A DNA stretch of 58,950 nucleotides, taken from contig CAMVBJ010000019.1 of NCBI GenBank assembly GCA_947165675.1, positions 1-58,950 of the forward strand, read 5' to 3'. The notes under the pieces were generated by a model. The model did no database searches, had not been told where the DNA came from, and saw only the letters and a program-made list of their open reading frames with translations. Origin of the DNA: an uncultured Prevotellaceae bacterium. GTDB taxonomy: Bacteria > Bacteroidota > Bacteroidia > Bacteroidales > Muribaculaceae. Shown piece after piece: positions 18,246 to 27,026 of the stretch. The number at the start of each line of letters is the position of its first letter. Positions within the stretch are counted from its first letter, which is position 1. The position numbers and the translations under genes are program-made.

Positions 18246-18274
18246 CAAAATTACGAAACTTTTTGAAATCTCAA
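18246..18274 (-). promoter_or_regulatory. nearly leaderless promoter of the DUF4369 lipoprotein
   Basis: On the minus strand TTG (18274-18272), 18 nt and TAATTTTG (18253-18246) precede the ATG at 18240 by only 5 nt. It overlaps the divergent dipeptidyl peptidase promoter. Confidence 0.6.
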
Positions 18275-18292
18275 TAGAAAAGCATACCTTTG
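18263..18292 (+). promoter_or_regulatory. promoter of the dipeptidyl peptidase gene
   Basis: TTG (18263-18265), a 19-nt spacer and TACCTTTG (18285-18292) form a full consensus promoter, interleaved with the minus-strand promoter. Confidence 0.7.
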
Positions 18293-18332
18293 CGACTAAA
18301 ATAGAATAACCCTATTCATATTACCATTGACA

Positions 18333-20507
18333 ATGAAGATAACAAAACAAAATGGCTTGGCGCTGTTGCTGATGGCGGTAGCAATGATCCCTGCGATGGC
18401 GCAAAAGCAATTTACCCTCGAAGACTTGAACTTCGGCGGAAAGAATTACCGTAACATGGTTCCCCAAAACCGCAGCCTCGTCTGGTGGGGCGACCAACTG
18501 GTGCGCATGTCCAGCGACACGTGCTGGACGGTCAACGTGACCAACGGTAAGGAGAAAGTGCTTTTTACCCGCGACAAGCTCAACAAGCGTACAGGATTGA
18601 CGGGTGAGTCTGAAAAGATCACGAGTGTATCGTCATTTCCTGTTGCGGGCAAGCCTCTGGTGATGGCCTGGAGTGGCAAGGAACGCATGTTAGTCAATTT
18701 CAAGACTGGCAAGGTGGAGTGGCGTCAAGCCTATGACCGTGATGTGCAGGCTTCTGAATGGAATCAGGAGAGCCGTGCCACGGCCTTTGTCAAGGGTGAT
18801 AACCTCTATGTTACCGATGGGTCTGGCAACACACGCCAGGTGACCAGTGACGGCTCACGCGACATGGTCTATGGCCAGAGTGTGCATCGCAACGAGTTTG
18901 GCATCGAGGGTGGATTGTTCTGGAATCCACAGGGCACCCGCTTGGCCTATTACCGCATGGACCAGAGCATGGTGACTGACTATCCCTTGATTACCGTCCC
19001 CGAGATCGATGACAGCACCCAGGTGATTGCAACTCCCGCTCCCGAGAAGTACCCCATGGCGGGTCAGACGTCCCATCTGGTTTGGGTGGGTGTGCTTGAC
19101 GTGGCTACAGGCGACACCGTCTATCTCAAGGCAGGAGACCCCACCGATCGCTATTTCTCTAACATCTCGTGGAGTCCTGACGGCAACATCGTTTACATGA
19201 TGGAGGGTAACCGTGACCAGAATGTTGTTGACCTTGTTGCCTATGACGCGGTGACGGGCAACCGCATCAAGACGCTCTATCACGAGGAGCATCCCAAGTA
19301 TGTGGAACCACAGCATCCCATCACGTTCCTGCCCTGGGATAAAGATAAATTCCTCTTGTGGAGCGAAAAGGACGGCTACAACCACCTGTATGTTTACAAT
19401 ACCGATGGCAAGCAGGTGAAGCAACTCACCCGTGGCAACTGGGTGGTGATGGACTTGTTGGGCTTTGACACCGAGCGTCAGGCCGTCATCATCAGCGCCA
19501 ATGCCGAGTCCCCCATCCAGCAGAACCTCTACCGTGTGGATGTCGCCAATGGCCAGATGACCCGCATCGATGAGGGCGGGCGTGGTTGGCACAGTGGGCG
19601 CTTGAGCGCTACCGGCGCTTGGCTGGTGGACTATTACCAGGAGCCCGATGTGCCCCGCAATATCGCTATCGTTAGTACCCGAGACAACAAGCAGGTGCGC
19701 TACTTCACCGCACCTGATCCCTGGCAGGGCTATGCCGTGCCCGAGTACCGTTGTGGCAGCATCAAGGCAGCCGATGGTGTTACCGACCTGTATTACCGCA
19801 TGGTGATGCCCGTAGATTTTGACCCGACGAAGAAATATCCCACCGTGGTCTATGTCTATGGTGGTCCACACGCCCACAACGTGGATGCGCGCTGGCACTG
19901 GAGCAGCCGCAGTTGGGAGACCTATATGGCCCAGCGTGGCTATCTCTTGTTCATCCTCGACAACCGTGGCAGCGAGAACCGTGGCCGTGACTTTGAGCAG
20001 GCCACCTTCCGCCAGCTCGGTCAGGTTGAGATGCAGGACCAGATGTGCGGTGTGGATTTCCTGCGCACGCTCAACTATGTCGATACAGCACGCCTGGGCG
20101 TGCACGGATGGAGTTTCGGCGGATTTATGACCATCAGCTTGATGACTAACTATCCTGACGTGTTCAAGGTGGGTGTTGCCGGAGGACCTGTTATTGATTG
20201 GAAGTGGTATGAGGTGATGTATGGTGAGCGCTATATGGACACCCCGCAGGCCAATCCCGAGGGCTATAGCAAGACGAGCCTCATCCACAAGGCCAAGGAT
20301 CTCAAGGGTCGCCTGCAGATCATCATTGGGCTCAACGACCCCACCGTCGTGCCGCAGCATGCCTACAGCTTCTTGAAGGCTTGTATCGCTGCAGGAACTC
20401 AGCCCGATTTCTACGTCTATCCAGGCCAGGGGCACAATATGATGGGGCACCAGAGTGTGCACCTGCATGAGCGCATAACCCGCTACTTTGACGACTACCT
20501 GAAATAA
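18333..20507 (+). CDS. dipeptidyl peptidase IV (S9 family serine peptidase)
   Basis: This exported peptidase releases N-terminal dipeptides, preferring Pro or Ala at position two. It has 724 residues from the ATG at 18333. The signal peptide ends at AMAQ. The N-terminal DPP-IV beta-propeller domain spans about 30-490. The C-terminal alpha/beta hydrolase domain has the nucleophile in HGW-Ser594-FGGF, the catalytic Asp in GLNDPTV and the His in YPGQGHNM. The conserved NRGSENRGRDFE segment precedes the nucleophile. In asaccharolytic Bacteroidales such enzymes feed peptide catabolism, which suits the lysine-fermentation operon nearby, though that link is inferred. It ends in a strong bidirectional terminator. 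Confidence 0.93.
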   Translation: MKITKQNGLALLLMAVAMIPAMAQKQFTLEDLNFGGKNYRNMVPQNRSLVWWGDQLVRMSSDTCWTVNVTNGKEKVLFTRDKLNKRTGLTGESEKITSVSSFPVAGKPLVMAWSGKERMLVNFKTGKVEWRQAYDRDVQASEWNQESRATAFVKGDNLYVTDGSGNTRQVTSDGSRDMVYGQSVHRNEFGIEGGLFWNPQGTRLAYYRMDQSMVTDYPLITVPEIDDSTQVIATPAPEKYPMAGQTSHLVWVGVLDVATGDTVYLKAGDPTDRYFSNISWSPDGNIVYMMEGNRDQNVVDLVAYDAVTGNRIKTLYHEEHPKYVEPQHPITFLPWDKDKFLLWSEKDGYNHLYVYNTDGKQVKQLTRGNWVVMDLLGFDTERQAVIISANAESPIQQNLYRVDVANGQMTRIDEGGRGWHSGRLSATGAWLVDYYQEPDVPRNIAIVSTRDNKQVRYFTAPDPWQGYAVPEYRCGSIKAADGVTDLYYRMVMPVDFDPTKKYPTVVYVYGGPHAHNVDARWHWSSRSWETYMAQRGYLLFILDNRGSENRGRDFEQATFRQLGQVEMQDQMCGVDFLRTLNYVDTARLGVHGWSFGGFMTISLMTNYPDVFKVGVAGGPVIDWKWYEVMYGERYMDTPQANPEGYSKTSLIHKAKDLKGRLQIIIGLNDPTVVPQHAYSFLKACIAAGTQPDFYVYPGQGHNMMGHQSVHLHERITRYFDDYLK

Positions 20508-20526
20508 AGAGGCCTATTCACCACGT

Positions 20527-20571
20527 AAAACAGGCAGGATGCCCATTGATGACGGGCATCCTGCCTGTTTT
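20527..20571. terminator. bidirectional Rho-independent terminator
   Basis: Perfect 18-bp arms (20527-20544 and 20554-20571), starting AAAACAGGCAGG and ending in TTTT, sit between the convergent peptidase and flotillin genes. A-rich and T-rich ends allow termination in both directions. Confidence 0.92.
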
Positions 20572-20601
20572 AATGCATTGAAGGGGGGGGAGAGCCTTGT
20601 C

Positions 20602-22083
20602 TTACTCCTTGTTCTCGGGGGTATCCTTGGGACCCTCGTGCTTGCGGACGATGCTGGCCAGATCCACGCCGACGGCGCTCTTGACGGTGTCATTGACCTG
20701 GGCGAGCACGATGGGCAGGGTGCCTGTGATGGAGCTGATGCCGGCGCCCTGGTCGCCCCCCGAGCTATAGATGTTCACACCCTTGATAGTGGCTACCTGT
20801 TCGGCCACGTTGCGGGTGATTTCGGGCAACTTCTCGATGACCATCTGAGCCACAGCGGCATCGTTGTACTTCTTGAAGGCCTCGGCTTTCTTCTCCATGG
20901 CCTGGGCTTCGGCTTCACCTTTCTTCTGCACGGCATAGGCTTCGGCCTCACCGCGGGCTTTGATACCCTCGGCCTCCTGCATCATGGCAAATTTCTGGGC
21001 CTCGGCCTTGGCTCGGATGGCTTGGGCTTCCTGTTCGGCCTCGTAACGCTGAGCCTCGGCCTCACGTTTGCGCTTCTCCAGGTCGGCCTCGGCGTTCTTC
21101 TGGATCTGGAATTTCTCGGCCTCGGCCTCGATTTGCTTCTGGTAGCGGTCGGCATCGGCTTTCTTGTTCACCTCGGCGAGTAGGGTGTTCTCGCGGATCT
21201 TGATCTGCTCGTTGGTCAGGTCCTGCTCCTTCTTGGTGCGGGCAATCTGGGCGTCCACTTCCTTCTCATTGAGCACCTTCTGCTGCTCCTGTTCCTGGAT
21301 GCGATAGGCGGCATCGGCTTGCGCCTGGCGGGTGTCGGCTTCCTGCTTCAGGTCGGCACGGCGGATGGTGAGTTCGTTCTGTCGCTCGGCGATGGCGGTC
21401 TGTGAGGCCACTGTGGCGTCATTGGCGAGTTTCTCATTCTCGGCCTTGGCCTGGGCAATGTCCTTTTCGGCCTGAGCCTTGGTGATGGCCGCGTTCTTGC
21501 GGATGGTCCATGTGTTGTCGGCACCCAAGTTCTCGATCAGCCCCAGTTCATCGGTGATGTTCTGCACGTTGAAGGCGAGAATCGAGATACCTAACTTGGC
21601 CATATCGGGAGCGGCCTTGTCCATCACTTGATTGGAAAAACCGTCGCGGTCCACGTTCAGTTCCTTCAGACCCTGGCTGCCGATGAGCTCACGCAGGTTA
21701 CCTTGCAGGGTATCTTGCAACTGGCCAGATATGGTGGCGGCGTCCATATTCAAGAAGTTGCGGGCGGCGAGGCGCACACCGTCGGGGGTAGGGGTGACGG
21801 CGACCTTGGCAACAGCGTCAACATTGACGTTAATGAAGTCGTTGGTGGGCACACTGCGCTCGGTGCGGATGTCAACCGTCAACTGGCCGAGATAGACCTT
21901 GTCAAGACGCTCAAATATGGGGATTTTCACGCCACCGGCACCGATGAGGATGCGGGGTTCACGCTTGATACCCGAGATGACGTAAGCAGTGCTGGGCGGA
22001 GCTTTGACATAGCAAGTAAACAGTACTACCAATAACAGCAGGATTATGGCACCTGCAATAATTCCAATTTCTAACGTTCCCAT
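20602..22083 (-). CDS. flotillin-like SPFH/band 7 membrane protein
   Basis: The protein has 493 residues. It has an N-terminal membrane helix (about 7-25), an SPFH/PHB domain (about 28-200) and a long alpha-helical coiled coil (about 200-430) very rich in Glu, Ala, Lys and Gln with EAEA-type repeats, as in flotillin and YqiK. The C-terminus has a conserved-type segment with GISSITGTLPIVLAQV and a charged tail. These proteins form large assemblies that organise membrane microdomains. Partner NfeD-like proteins, often encoded next to bacterial flotillins, are not present here. It is monocistronic and convergent with the peptidase gene. Confidence 0.9.
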   Translation of the reverse strand: MGTLEIGIIAGAIILLLLVVLFTCYVKAPPSTAYVISGIKREPRILIGAGGVKIPIFERLDKVYLGQLTVDIRTERSVPTNDFINVNVDAVAKVAVTPTPDGVRLAARNFLNMDAATISGQLQDTLQGNLRELIGSQGLKELNVDRDGFSNQVMDKAAPDMAKLGISILAFNVQNITDELGLIENLGADNTWTIRKNAAITKAQAEKDIAQAKAENEKLANDATVASQTAIAERQNELTIRRADLKQEADTRQAQADAAYRIQEQEQQKVLNEKEVDAQIARTKKEQDLTNEQIKIRENTLLAEVNKKADADRYQKQIEAEAEKFQIQKNAEADLEKRKREAEAQRYEAEQEAQAIRAKAEAQKFAMMQEAEGIKARGEAEAYAVQKKGEAEAQAMEKKAEAFKKYNDAAVAQMVIEKLPEITRNVAEQVATIKGVNIYSSGGDQGAGISSITGTLPIVLAQVNDTVKSAVGVDLASIVRKHEGPKDTPENKE

Positions 22084-22240
22084 AACTGTGATTCTTTAAA
22101 TGTTTACTAAAGTTTTTTACTCATCAGACGTAATAGATACTCATTTCCCTACATCTTTTTCGTTAAAATCTGCAAAAATCATGCCAAATTATTTGAAAAA
22201 GTAACATCTTGTAGGGGTGCGGATGATATTGGGACCACGT

Positions 22241-22344
22241 TTAGGATTTGATTCCAAAAAGTGGTGGAGAATTTGAAGTTTTTGGATTTGATTCCAAAAA
22301 GTTGGTGTCTTTGGCGGGTTTTGGGATTTCGTTCCAAAAAGTGG
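22241..22344 (+). repeat. three repeats at exact 40-bp spacing with dyad symmetry
   Basis: Copies begin at 22241, 22281 and 22321. Each has a conserved ~24-bp part of the form TTxGGATTTgaTTCCAAAAAG plus GTGG, followed by ~16 variable bases. The core contains an inverted pair, best preserved in the second copy as TTTGGA-N6-TCCAAA. The 40-bp period equals about four helical turns, so the three sites would lie on one face of the DNA. They sit 120-220 bp before the predicted operon promoter. A cluster of operator sites is possible; a degenerate extragenic repeat is the alternative. Confidence 0.65.
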
Positions 22345-22460
22345 CTGAAATGGGGGTTGGGTGGAGGGCAATGTATTGAGATTATAGCAGTTATCTATAT
22401 AATAGATAAAAAGTTAATAAAAAATGGGGCGAAATGACCTGAAAAATGGGGAAATTTTTC

Positions 22461-22468
22461 TATATTTG
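22461..22468 (+). promoter_or_regulatory. -7 box of the lysine-fermentation operon (TATATTTG)
   Basis: A TAnnTTTG match lies 46 nt before the first ATG at 22515. No good TTG box is present at the usual distance, which would fit a promoter needing an activator. Confidence 0.55.
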
Positions 22469-22514
22469 CGCCCAATTATAGACATAAACCATATACTCCA
22501 AAAACATAAACATT

Positions 22515-23165
22515 ATGAACAAACAAATCACATTGCAACAAGCCGTTGAGAAAGTAAAGGACGGCATGACAATCATGTTTGGCGGTTTCCTGGGCAACGG
22601 CAGTGCCACCCAGATCATTGACGCCATCGTTGAAAAAGGTGTTAAAGACCTCACGATCATTGCTAACGATACCGCCTATGATGAGGTGGCTCATGGCAAA
22701 TTGGTTACCAACCACCAGGTGAAGAAGGCTATCGTCAGCCACACGGGTACTAACAAGCAGACTGCTTTGCAGAAGAATGAGGGCACCCTCATTGTGGAAT
22801 ATGTTCCCCAGGGTACACTGGCCGAGCGCATCCGTGCAGCAGGCGCTGGCTTGGGTGGCGTGTTGACCCCGACTGGATTGGGCACCATCATGGCCGATGG
22901 TAAGGAAATCATCAAGGTTGATGGCAAGGATTACTTGCTGGAGAAGCCCTTGCGTGCCGATATCGCTTTCCTGCGTGCCAACATCGTTGACGAGTTTGGC
23001 AACATGGTATTCCTGGGCACCACCAACAACTTTAACCCCCTGATGGCTACCGCTGCCGACTATGTTGTCGTTGAGGCCGAGAAGCTGGTTCCCGTGGGCG
23101 AAATCGCTCCTGAGCACGTTCATGCTTCGGGCATCTATGTAGATGGCATCTATGTTGAAAAATAA
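22515..23165 (+). CDS. atoD: butyrate-acetoacetate CoA-transferase, subunit A
   Basis: First gene of the operon, 216 residues. With subunit B (31865-32524) it moves CoA from butyryl-CoA to acetoacetate, releasing butyrate and giving acetoacetyl-CoA. Family I CoA-transferase alpha features are visible: DGMTIMFGGFLGNGSATQII near the N-terminus, the central RAAGAGLGGVLTPTGLGT block and NFNPLMATAADYVVVEAE toward the end. The catalytic Glu is in subunit B, as expected. The two subunit genes are usually adjacent in clostridia; here nine other genes lie between them. Cytoplasmic. Confidence 0.92.
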   Translation: MNKQITLQQAVEKVKDGMTIMFGGFLGNGSATQIIDAIVEKGVKDLTIIANDTAYDEVAHGKLVTNHQVKKAIVSHTGTNKQTALQKNEGTLIVEYVPQGTLAERIRAAGAGLGGVLTPTGLGTIMADGKEIIKVDGKDYLLEKPLRADIAFLRANIVDEFGNMVFLGTTNNFNPLMATAADYVVVEAEKLVPVGEIAPEHVHASGIYVDGIYVEK

Positions 23166-23166
23166 A

Positions 23167-23188
23167 TACTAAAAACTGAAAACTGAAC
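23167..23188 (+). repeat. short ACTGAAA-type heptamer remnant before kal
   Basis: The 23-bp spacer between atoD and kal reads ACTAAAA-ACTGAAA-ACTGAAC, three near-copies of a 7-bp unit that is also found before bcd and etfA. It ends at the kal ATG. Confidence 0.5.
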
Positions 23189-23578
23189 ATGGAATACAAG
23201 ACAATGATCAGACTGCGCATGAGCGCAAAGGATGCCCACTACGGTGGCAATCTGGTTGACGGTGCTCACATGGTACACCTCTTCGGTGACGTGGCTACCG
23301 AGCTGTTGATTATGCGCGATGGTGATGAAGGTCTCTTCTGCGCCTATGATAACATTGAGTTCCTGGCTCCCGTCTATGCTGGTGACTTCATTGAGGCCGA
23401 GGGCTGGATCGACCGCGAGGGCAATACCTCACGCCACATGGTGTTTGAGGCCCGCAAGGTGGCAAAAGCCCGTCCCGACATCAGCGCATCGGCTGCCGAC
23501 ATCCTCGATGAGCCCATCGTGGTTTGCCGTGCATCAGGTACCTGTGTAACTCCCAAGGATTGCCAACGCAAGAAATGA
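23189..23578 (+). CDS. kal: 3-aminobutyryl-CoA ammonia-lyase
   Basis: Removes ammonia from L-3-aminobutyryl-CoA to give crotonyl-CoA in lysine fermentation. The 129-residue protein has a hot-dog fold pattern: an initial strand ([35 protein letters not shown]), a central block with [19 protein letters not shown] and a second half with [17 protein letters not shown]; each block matches the known Kal family. Length agrees with characterised members. It lies between CoA-transferase A and kce, as in other Bacteroidales and fusobacterial lysine operons. Confidence 0.92.
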   Translation: MEYKTMIRLRMSAKDAHYGGNLVDGAHMVHLFGDVATELLIMRDGDEGLFCAYDNIEFLAPVYAGDFIEAEGWIDREGNTSRHMVFEARKVAKARPDISASAADILDEPIVVCRASGTCVTPKDCQRKK

Positions 23579-23607
23579 GGCTTTAGGCTTTAGGTCTTAG
23601 GCTTTAG
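23579..23607 (+). repeat. TTTAGGC heptamer array between kal and kce
   Basis: Directly after the kal stop codon come four consecutive 7-bp units (TTTAGGC, TTTAGGT, CTTAGGC, TTTAG). They are followed by an A-rich run of AACTTAAAACT-like units up to the kce ATG. Confidence 0.75.
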
Positions 23608-23651
23608 TCATCTTACTTACAACTTAAAACTAAAAACTTACAACTCAATAA

Positions 23652-24485
23652 ATGGACAAACTGATTATCACTGCCGCAATCTGTGGCGCCGAGGTTACCA
23701 AGGAGCAGAATCCCAACGTGCCCTATACCGTAGAAGAAATCGTCCGCGAGGCCAAGTCGGCTGTTGATGCTGGCGCTGCTATCGTGCACCTGCACGTGCG
23801 CTGGGACGATGGTACGCCCACTCAGGACCGCGCCCGCTTCCAGGAGTGTGAAGAGGCCATCTTGAAGGTGTGCCCCAATGTCATCCTCATCCCCTCAACT
23901 GGCGGTGCTGTGGGCATGACTCCCGATGAGCGCCTGCAATCGACCGACACGACCCCGCTGCCCGAGATGGCAACCCTCGACTGCGGTACTTGCAACTTTG
24001 GCGACGAGATCTTTGATAACACAATGCCCACGATGCGCGCCTTCGGTAAGCGTATGATCGAGCGCGGCATCAAGCCCGAGTATGAGTGCTTCGAGATGGG
24101 TCACCTCGACACCATCCTGAATATGGCTCGTAAGGGTGAGGTGCCTGGCAACCCCATGCAGTTCAACTTTGTGCTGGGCGTTCCCGGTTGCACACCCGCT
24201 ACCGTTGCCAACCTGTGCTGGCTCGTGAACGGCATTCCCGCTGGCTCTACCTGGACCGTGACCGGCGTTGGCCGTCACGCCTTCCCGATGGCAGCTGCGG
24301 CTATCGCTATGGGCGGTAACGTGCGTGTGGGCTTTGAGGACAACCTGTATCTCTCTAAGGGTGTACTTGCCAAGAGCAATGGCGAACTCGTCGAGAAGGT
24401 GGTGCGCCTGGCCAATGAGCTGGGTCGTCCCATCGCAACAAGCGACGAGGCCCGCGAAATCCTGGGTCTGCCCAAGCGTAATTAG
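23652..24485 (+). CDS. kce: 3-keto-5-aminohexanoate cleavage enzyme
   Basis: Condenses 3-keto-5-aminohexanoate with acetyl-CoA and cleaves it to acetoacetate and 3-aminobutyryl-CoA. It is a zinc-dependent TIM-barrel BKACE enzyme of 277 residues. The metal-binding pair His46-x-His48 is in VHLHVR, and the conserved STGGAVGMTPDER and ECFEMGHLD segments follow. The later VTGVGRHAFPMAAAAIAMGG and RVGFEDNLYLSKG blocks are typical, the latter holding the conserved Glu. Its stop codon TAG is the first part of the next heptamer array. Confidence 0.95.
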   Translation: MDKLIITAAICGAEVTKEQNPNVPYTVEEIVREAKSAVDAGAAIVHLHVRWDDGTPTQDRARFQECEEAILKVCPNVILIPSTGGAVGMTPDERLQSTDTTPLPEMATLDCGTCNFGDEIFDNTMPTMRAFGKRMIERGIKPEYECFEMGHLDTILNMARKGEVPGNPMQFNFVLGVPGCTPATVANLCWLVNGIPAGSTWTVTGVGRHAFPMAAAAIAMGGNVRVGFEDNLYLSKGVLAKSNGELVEKVVRLANELGRPIATSDEAREILGLPKRN

Positions 24486-24508
24486 GCTTTAGCTATTAGG
24501 CTTTAGGA
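24482..24508 (+). repeat. TTAGGCT-type heptamer array between kce and kdd
   Basis: TTAGGCTTTAGC followed by TATTAGGCTTTAGG. The kce stop codon (24483-24485) is contained in the first unit. Confidence 0.7.
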
Positions 24509-24568
24509 ACTTTTTTAGAAAAAAATAAAATTACAATAACTGTTTAACACTTAAACCAAATTAAAACA

Positions 24569-25642
24569 ATGCAGAAACACGGAAATAGATTCGGTACCCA
24601 CCGAGTAATCGAGCCCAAGGGCATTCTTCCTCAGCCCGCCAACAAGCTGGACAACAACATGGACGAGATCTATGACAACGAGATCCTGATTGATGTTCAG
24701 ACCCTGAATATTGACTCCGCTTCGTTCACCGACATCCACAACTATGCTAAGCAGCAGGCCAAGGATCCTAATAACGAGGCCGAGGTGATGGAGGAGATCA
24801 AGAAGGAGATGCTCCTTAATGTCGAGCTGCAGGGCAAGCACCGCAACCGTCGCACCGGTTCAGGTGGTATGCTCCTGGGTAAGGTAGAGAAGATTGGTGA
24901 CGCCTTGAAGGGCAAGATCGACCTCAAGGAGGGTGATCGCATCGCTACCCTCGTGTCGCTGTCACTGACCCCGCTGCGCATCGATGAGATTCTGGACATC
25001 CGTGCCGATGTTGACCAAGTGGACATCAAGGGTAAGGCTATCCTGTTCGAGAGCGGTATCTATGCCAAGATTCCCGATGACATGCCCGAGAAGCTTGCTT
25101 TGAGCGCACTCGACGTGGCTGGTGCTCCCGCCCAGACCGCCAAGCTGTGCCAGTATGGCCAGAACGTAGTGATCCTGGGTGCTGGTGGCAAGAGTGGTAT
25201 GCTGTGCTGCTATGAGGCCAAGAAGCGCGTAGGCGTTACCGGTAAGGTGATCGGCCTTGCCAACAGCCCCAAATCGACCCAGCGCATCAAGGACCTGGGC
25301 TTCTGTGACGTGGTAGAGAGCGTTGCCGGTATGACTCCCGTTGAGGTTTATGAGCTGGTTTACAAGCTGACCGACGGCAAGATGGCCGACACCACCATCA
25401 ACTGCGTGAACGTGCCTGACTGCGAGATGACCGCTGTGCTGTGTACCAAGGATGACGGCGTGGTTTACTTCTTCTCGATGGCTACCAGCTTCACCAAGGC
25501 TGCTCTGGGTGCCGAGGGTATCGGTGCCGACGTGAACATGATCATCGGTAACGGTTACACCAAGGGCCATGCCGACTTCACCCTGCAGGAGCTGCGCGAG
25601 TGCCCCGAGCTGCGCAAGATCTTTGAGGAACTGTACGCTTAA
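24569..25642 (+). CDS. kdd: L-erythro-3,5-diaminohexanoate dehydrogenase
   Basis: Oxidises 3,5-diaminohexanoate to 3-keto-5-aminohexanoate with NAD(P). The 357-residue protein opens with the family-specific HRVIEPKGILPQPANKLDN segment. The catalytic/medium-chain-like part includes SGGMLLGKVEKIG, and a Rossmann fold has VVILGAGGKSGMLCCYEAKK (G-A-G-G-K-S-G) near 206-212. The IGNGYTKGHADFTLQELREC tail is also characteristic. It lies between kce and kamA, the order seen in other lysine-fermenting Bacteroidales. Confidence 0.95.
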   Translation: MQKHGNRFGTHRVIEPKGILPQPANKLDNNMDEIYDNEILIDVQTLNIDSASFTDIHNYAKQQAKDPNNEAEVMEEIKKEMLLNVELQGKHRNRRTGSGGMLLGKVEKIGDALKGKIDLKEGDRIATLVSLSLTPLRIDEILDIRADVDQVDIKGKAILFESGIYAKIPDDMPEKLALSALDVAGAPAQTAKLCQYGQNVVILGAGGKSGMLCCYEAKKRVGVTGKVIGLANSPKSTQRIKDLGFCDVVESVAGMTPVEVYELVYKLTDGKMADTTINCVNVPDCEMTAVLCTKDDGVVYFFSMATSFTKAALGAEGIGADVNMIIGNGYTKGHADFTLQELRECPELRKIFEELYA

Positions 25643-25671
25643 TCCATTCACATCATCCATTACTTTTTTAT

Positions 25672-26955
25672 ATGGCTGAATCAAGAAGAAAACAACTCTT
25701 TCCCGATGTCACCGACGAGCAGTGGAATGACTGGAAGTGGCAGGTGAAGAACCGCATCGAGACCCTTGAGGAGCTCAAGAAGTATGTGAGCCTCACTGCC
25801 GAGGAGGAAGAGGGCGTCAAGCAGACCCTCAAAACCCTGCGCATGGCTATCACGCCTTACTACCTGAGCCTCATCAATCCCGATGATCCCCACGATCCCA
25901 TTCGTCGTCAGTGCATCCCCACAGGTCTTGAGACCCATCAGGCTGCTGCCGACTTGCTCGACCCACTGCATGAGGACGAGGATTCTCCAACGCCCGGTTT
26001 GACTCATCGTTATCCCGACCGCGTACTGTTCCTTATTACCGACATGTGCTCGATGTACTGCCGTCATTGCACCCGTCGCCGCTTTGCCGGCCAGACGGAC
26101 AATGAATGTGGCATGGACCGCATCGAGAAAGCGCTGGAGTACATCCGCAACACGCCGACCGTTCGTGACGTCCTGCTCTCGGGTGGTGACGCCCTGATGG
26201 TGAGCGACAAGCGACTGGAATACATCATCTCGGAGCTGAGGAAGATTCCTCACGTGGAGATTGTTCGCCTGGGAACCCGCACTCCCGTGGTTTGCCCGCA
26301 GCGCATCACTCCCGAGCTGTGTGACATGTTGAAGAAGTATCATCCCATCTGGATCAATACCCACTTCAACCATCCCAATGAGGTGACTCCCGAGTCGAGT
26401 CGTGCCTGCGAAATGCTGGCCAATGCCGGTATCCCCTTGGGCAACCAGAGTGTGCTGCTGCGCGGTGTGAACGACTGTGTCCACGTGATGAAGAAGCTCG
26501 TGCATGAGATCGTCAAGATACGTGTGCGTCCTTACTACATCTACCAGTGTGACCTGTCGATGGGTCTGGAGCACTTCCGCACTCCCGTCAGCAAGGGCAT
26601 CGAGATCATCGAGGGCCTGCGCGGTCACACGAGCGGTTACTGTGTTCCCACCTTTGTGGTTGATGCTCCTGGTGGCGGTGGCAAGACGCCCGTCATGCCC
26701 CAGTACGTCATCTCACAGGCTCCCGGCAAGGTTGTCCTGCGCAACTTTGAGGGCGTGATCACGACCTACACCGAGCCTACCGATTACCACAGTGAGTGCA
26801 ACTGCCCCGAGTGCCAGGCTGCCCGCAAGCGCGAGCAAGTGGCTGCCGACAAGGCGGTGGATGGCGTTATCTCACTGCTTGAGGGTGAGCGCATGAACAT
26901 TGAGCCCAAGGCGCTGAAGCGTCATGAGCGCAACGAGATCCGTAACAAGAAGTAA
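25672..26955 (+). CDS. kamA: L-lysine 2,3-aminomutase (radical SAM)
   Basis: Converts L-lysine to L-beta-lysine, the first step of the pathway. The protein has 427 residues. The radical-SAM cluster motif is Cys126-x3-Cys130-x2-Cys133 (CSMYCRHC, followed by TRRR). The GGD SAM-contact motif is LLSGGDALM near 171-173. The PLP-binding lysine is Lys338 in APGGGGKTPVMPQY. The C-terminal CNCPEC segment fits the structural zinc site of the tetrameric enzyme. The size and the terminal extension separate it from EpmB-type relatives. Transcription continues into kamB after a 71-bp spacer. Confidence 0.97.
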   Translation: MAESRRKQLFPDVTDEQWNDWKWQVKNRIETLEELKKYVSLTAEEEEGVKQTLKTLRMAITPYYLSLINPDDPHDPIRRQCIPTGLETHQAAADLLDPLHEDEDSPTPGLTHRYPDRVLFLITDMCSMYCRHCTRRRFAGQTDNECGMDRIEKALEYIRNTPTVRDVLLSGGDALMVSDKRLEYIISELRKIPHVEIVRLGTRTPVVCPQRITPELCDMLKKYHPIWINTHFNHPNEVTPESSRACEMLANAGIPLGNQSVLLRGVNDCVHVMKKLVHEIVKIRVRPYYIYQCDLSMGLEHFRTPVSKGIEIIEGLRGHTSGYCVPTFVVDAPGGGGKTPVMPQYVISQAPGKVVLRNFEGVITTYTEPTDYHSECNCPECQAARKREQVAADKAVDGVISLLEGERMNIEPKALKRHERNEIRNKK

Positions 26956-27026
26956 CACATGATGTCGGTTCCGTGGAGAAGTGCCACAGGGCGCTTCTCC
27001 ATCGGGGCTGACTTGTCAGTATCGCA

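Larger units (their letters stand above)
22084..22514. other. 431-bp regulatory spacer upstream of the lysine operon
   Basis: This spacer separates the divergent flotillin gene and lysine-fermentation operon. It holds three 40-bp-spaced repeats (22241-22344), an AT-rich stretch (22380-22440) and the -7 box at 22461. A GCGGATG copy of the spacer core motif occurs near 22218. I looked for a cobalamin riboswitch, relevant because KamDE needs B12, and saw no convincing B12 box. Confidence 0.6.

Noticed and set aside
22241-22344. CRISPR-like array (repeats with variable parts in between)
   Set aside because: Only three units, ~16-bp variable parts, imperfect repeats and no cas genes. A tandem operator or extragenic repeat fits better.
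22084-22514. Cobalamin riboswitch before the B12-dependent lysine operon
   Set aside because: No conserved B12 box or supporting helices could be recognised; the region is dominated by the 40-bp repeats.
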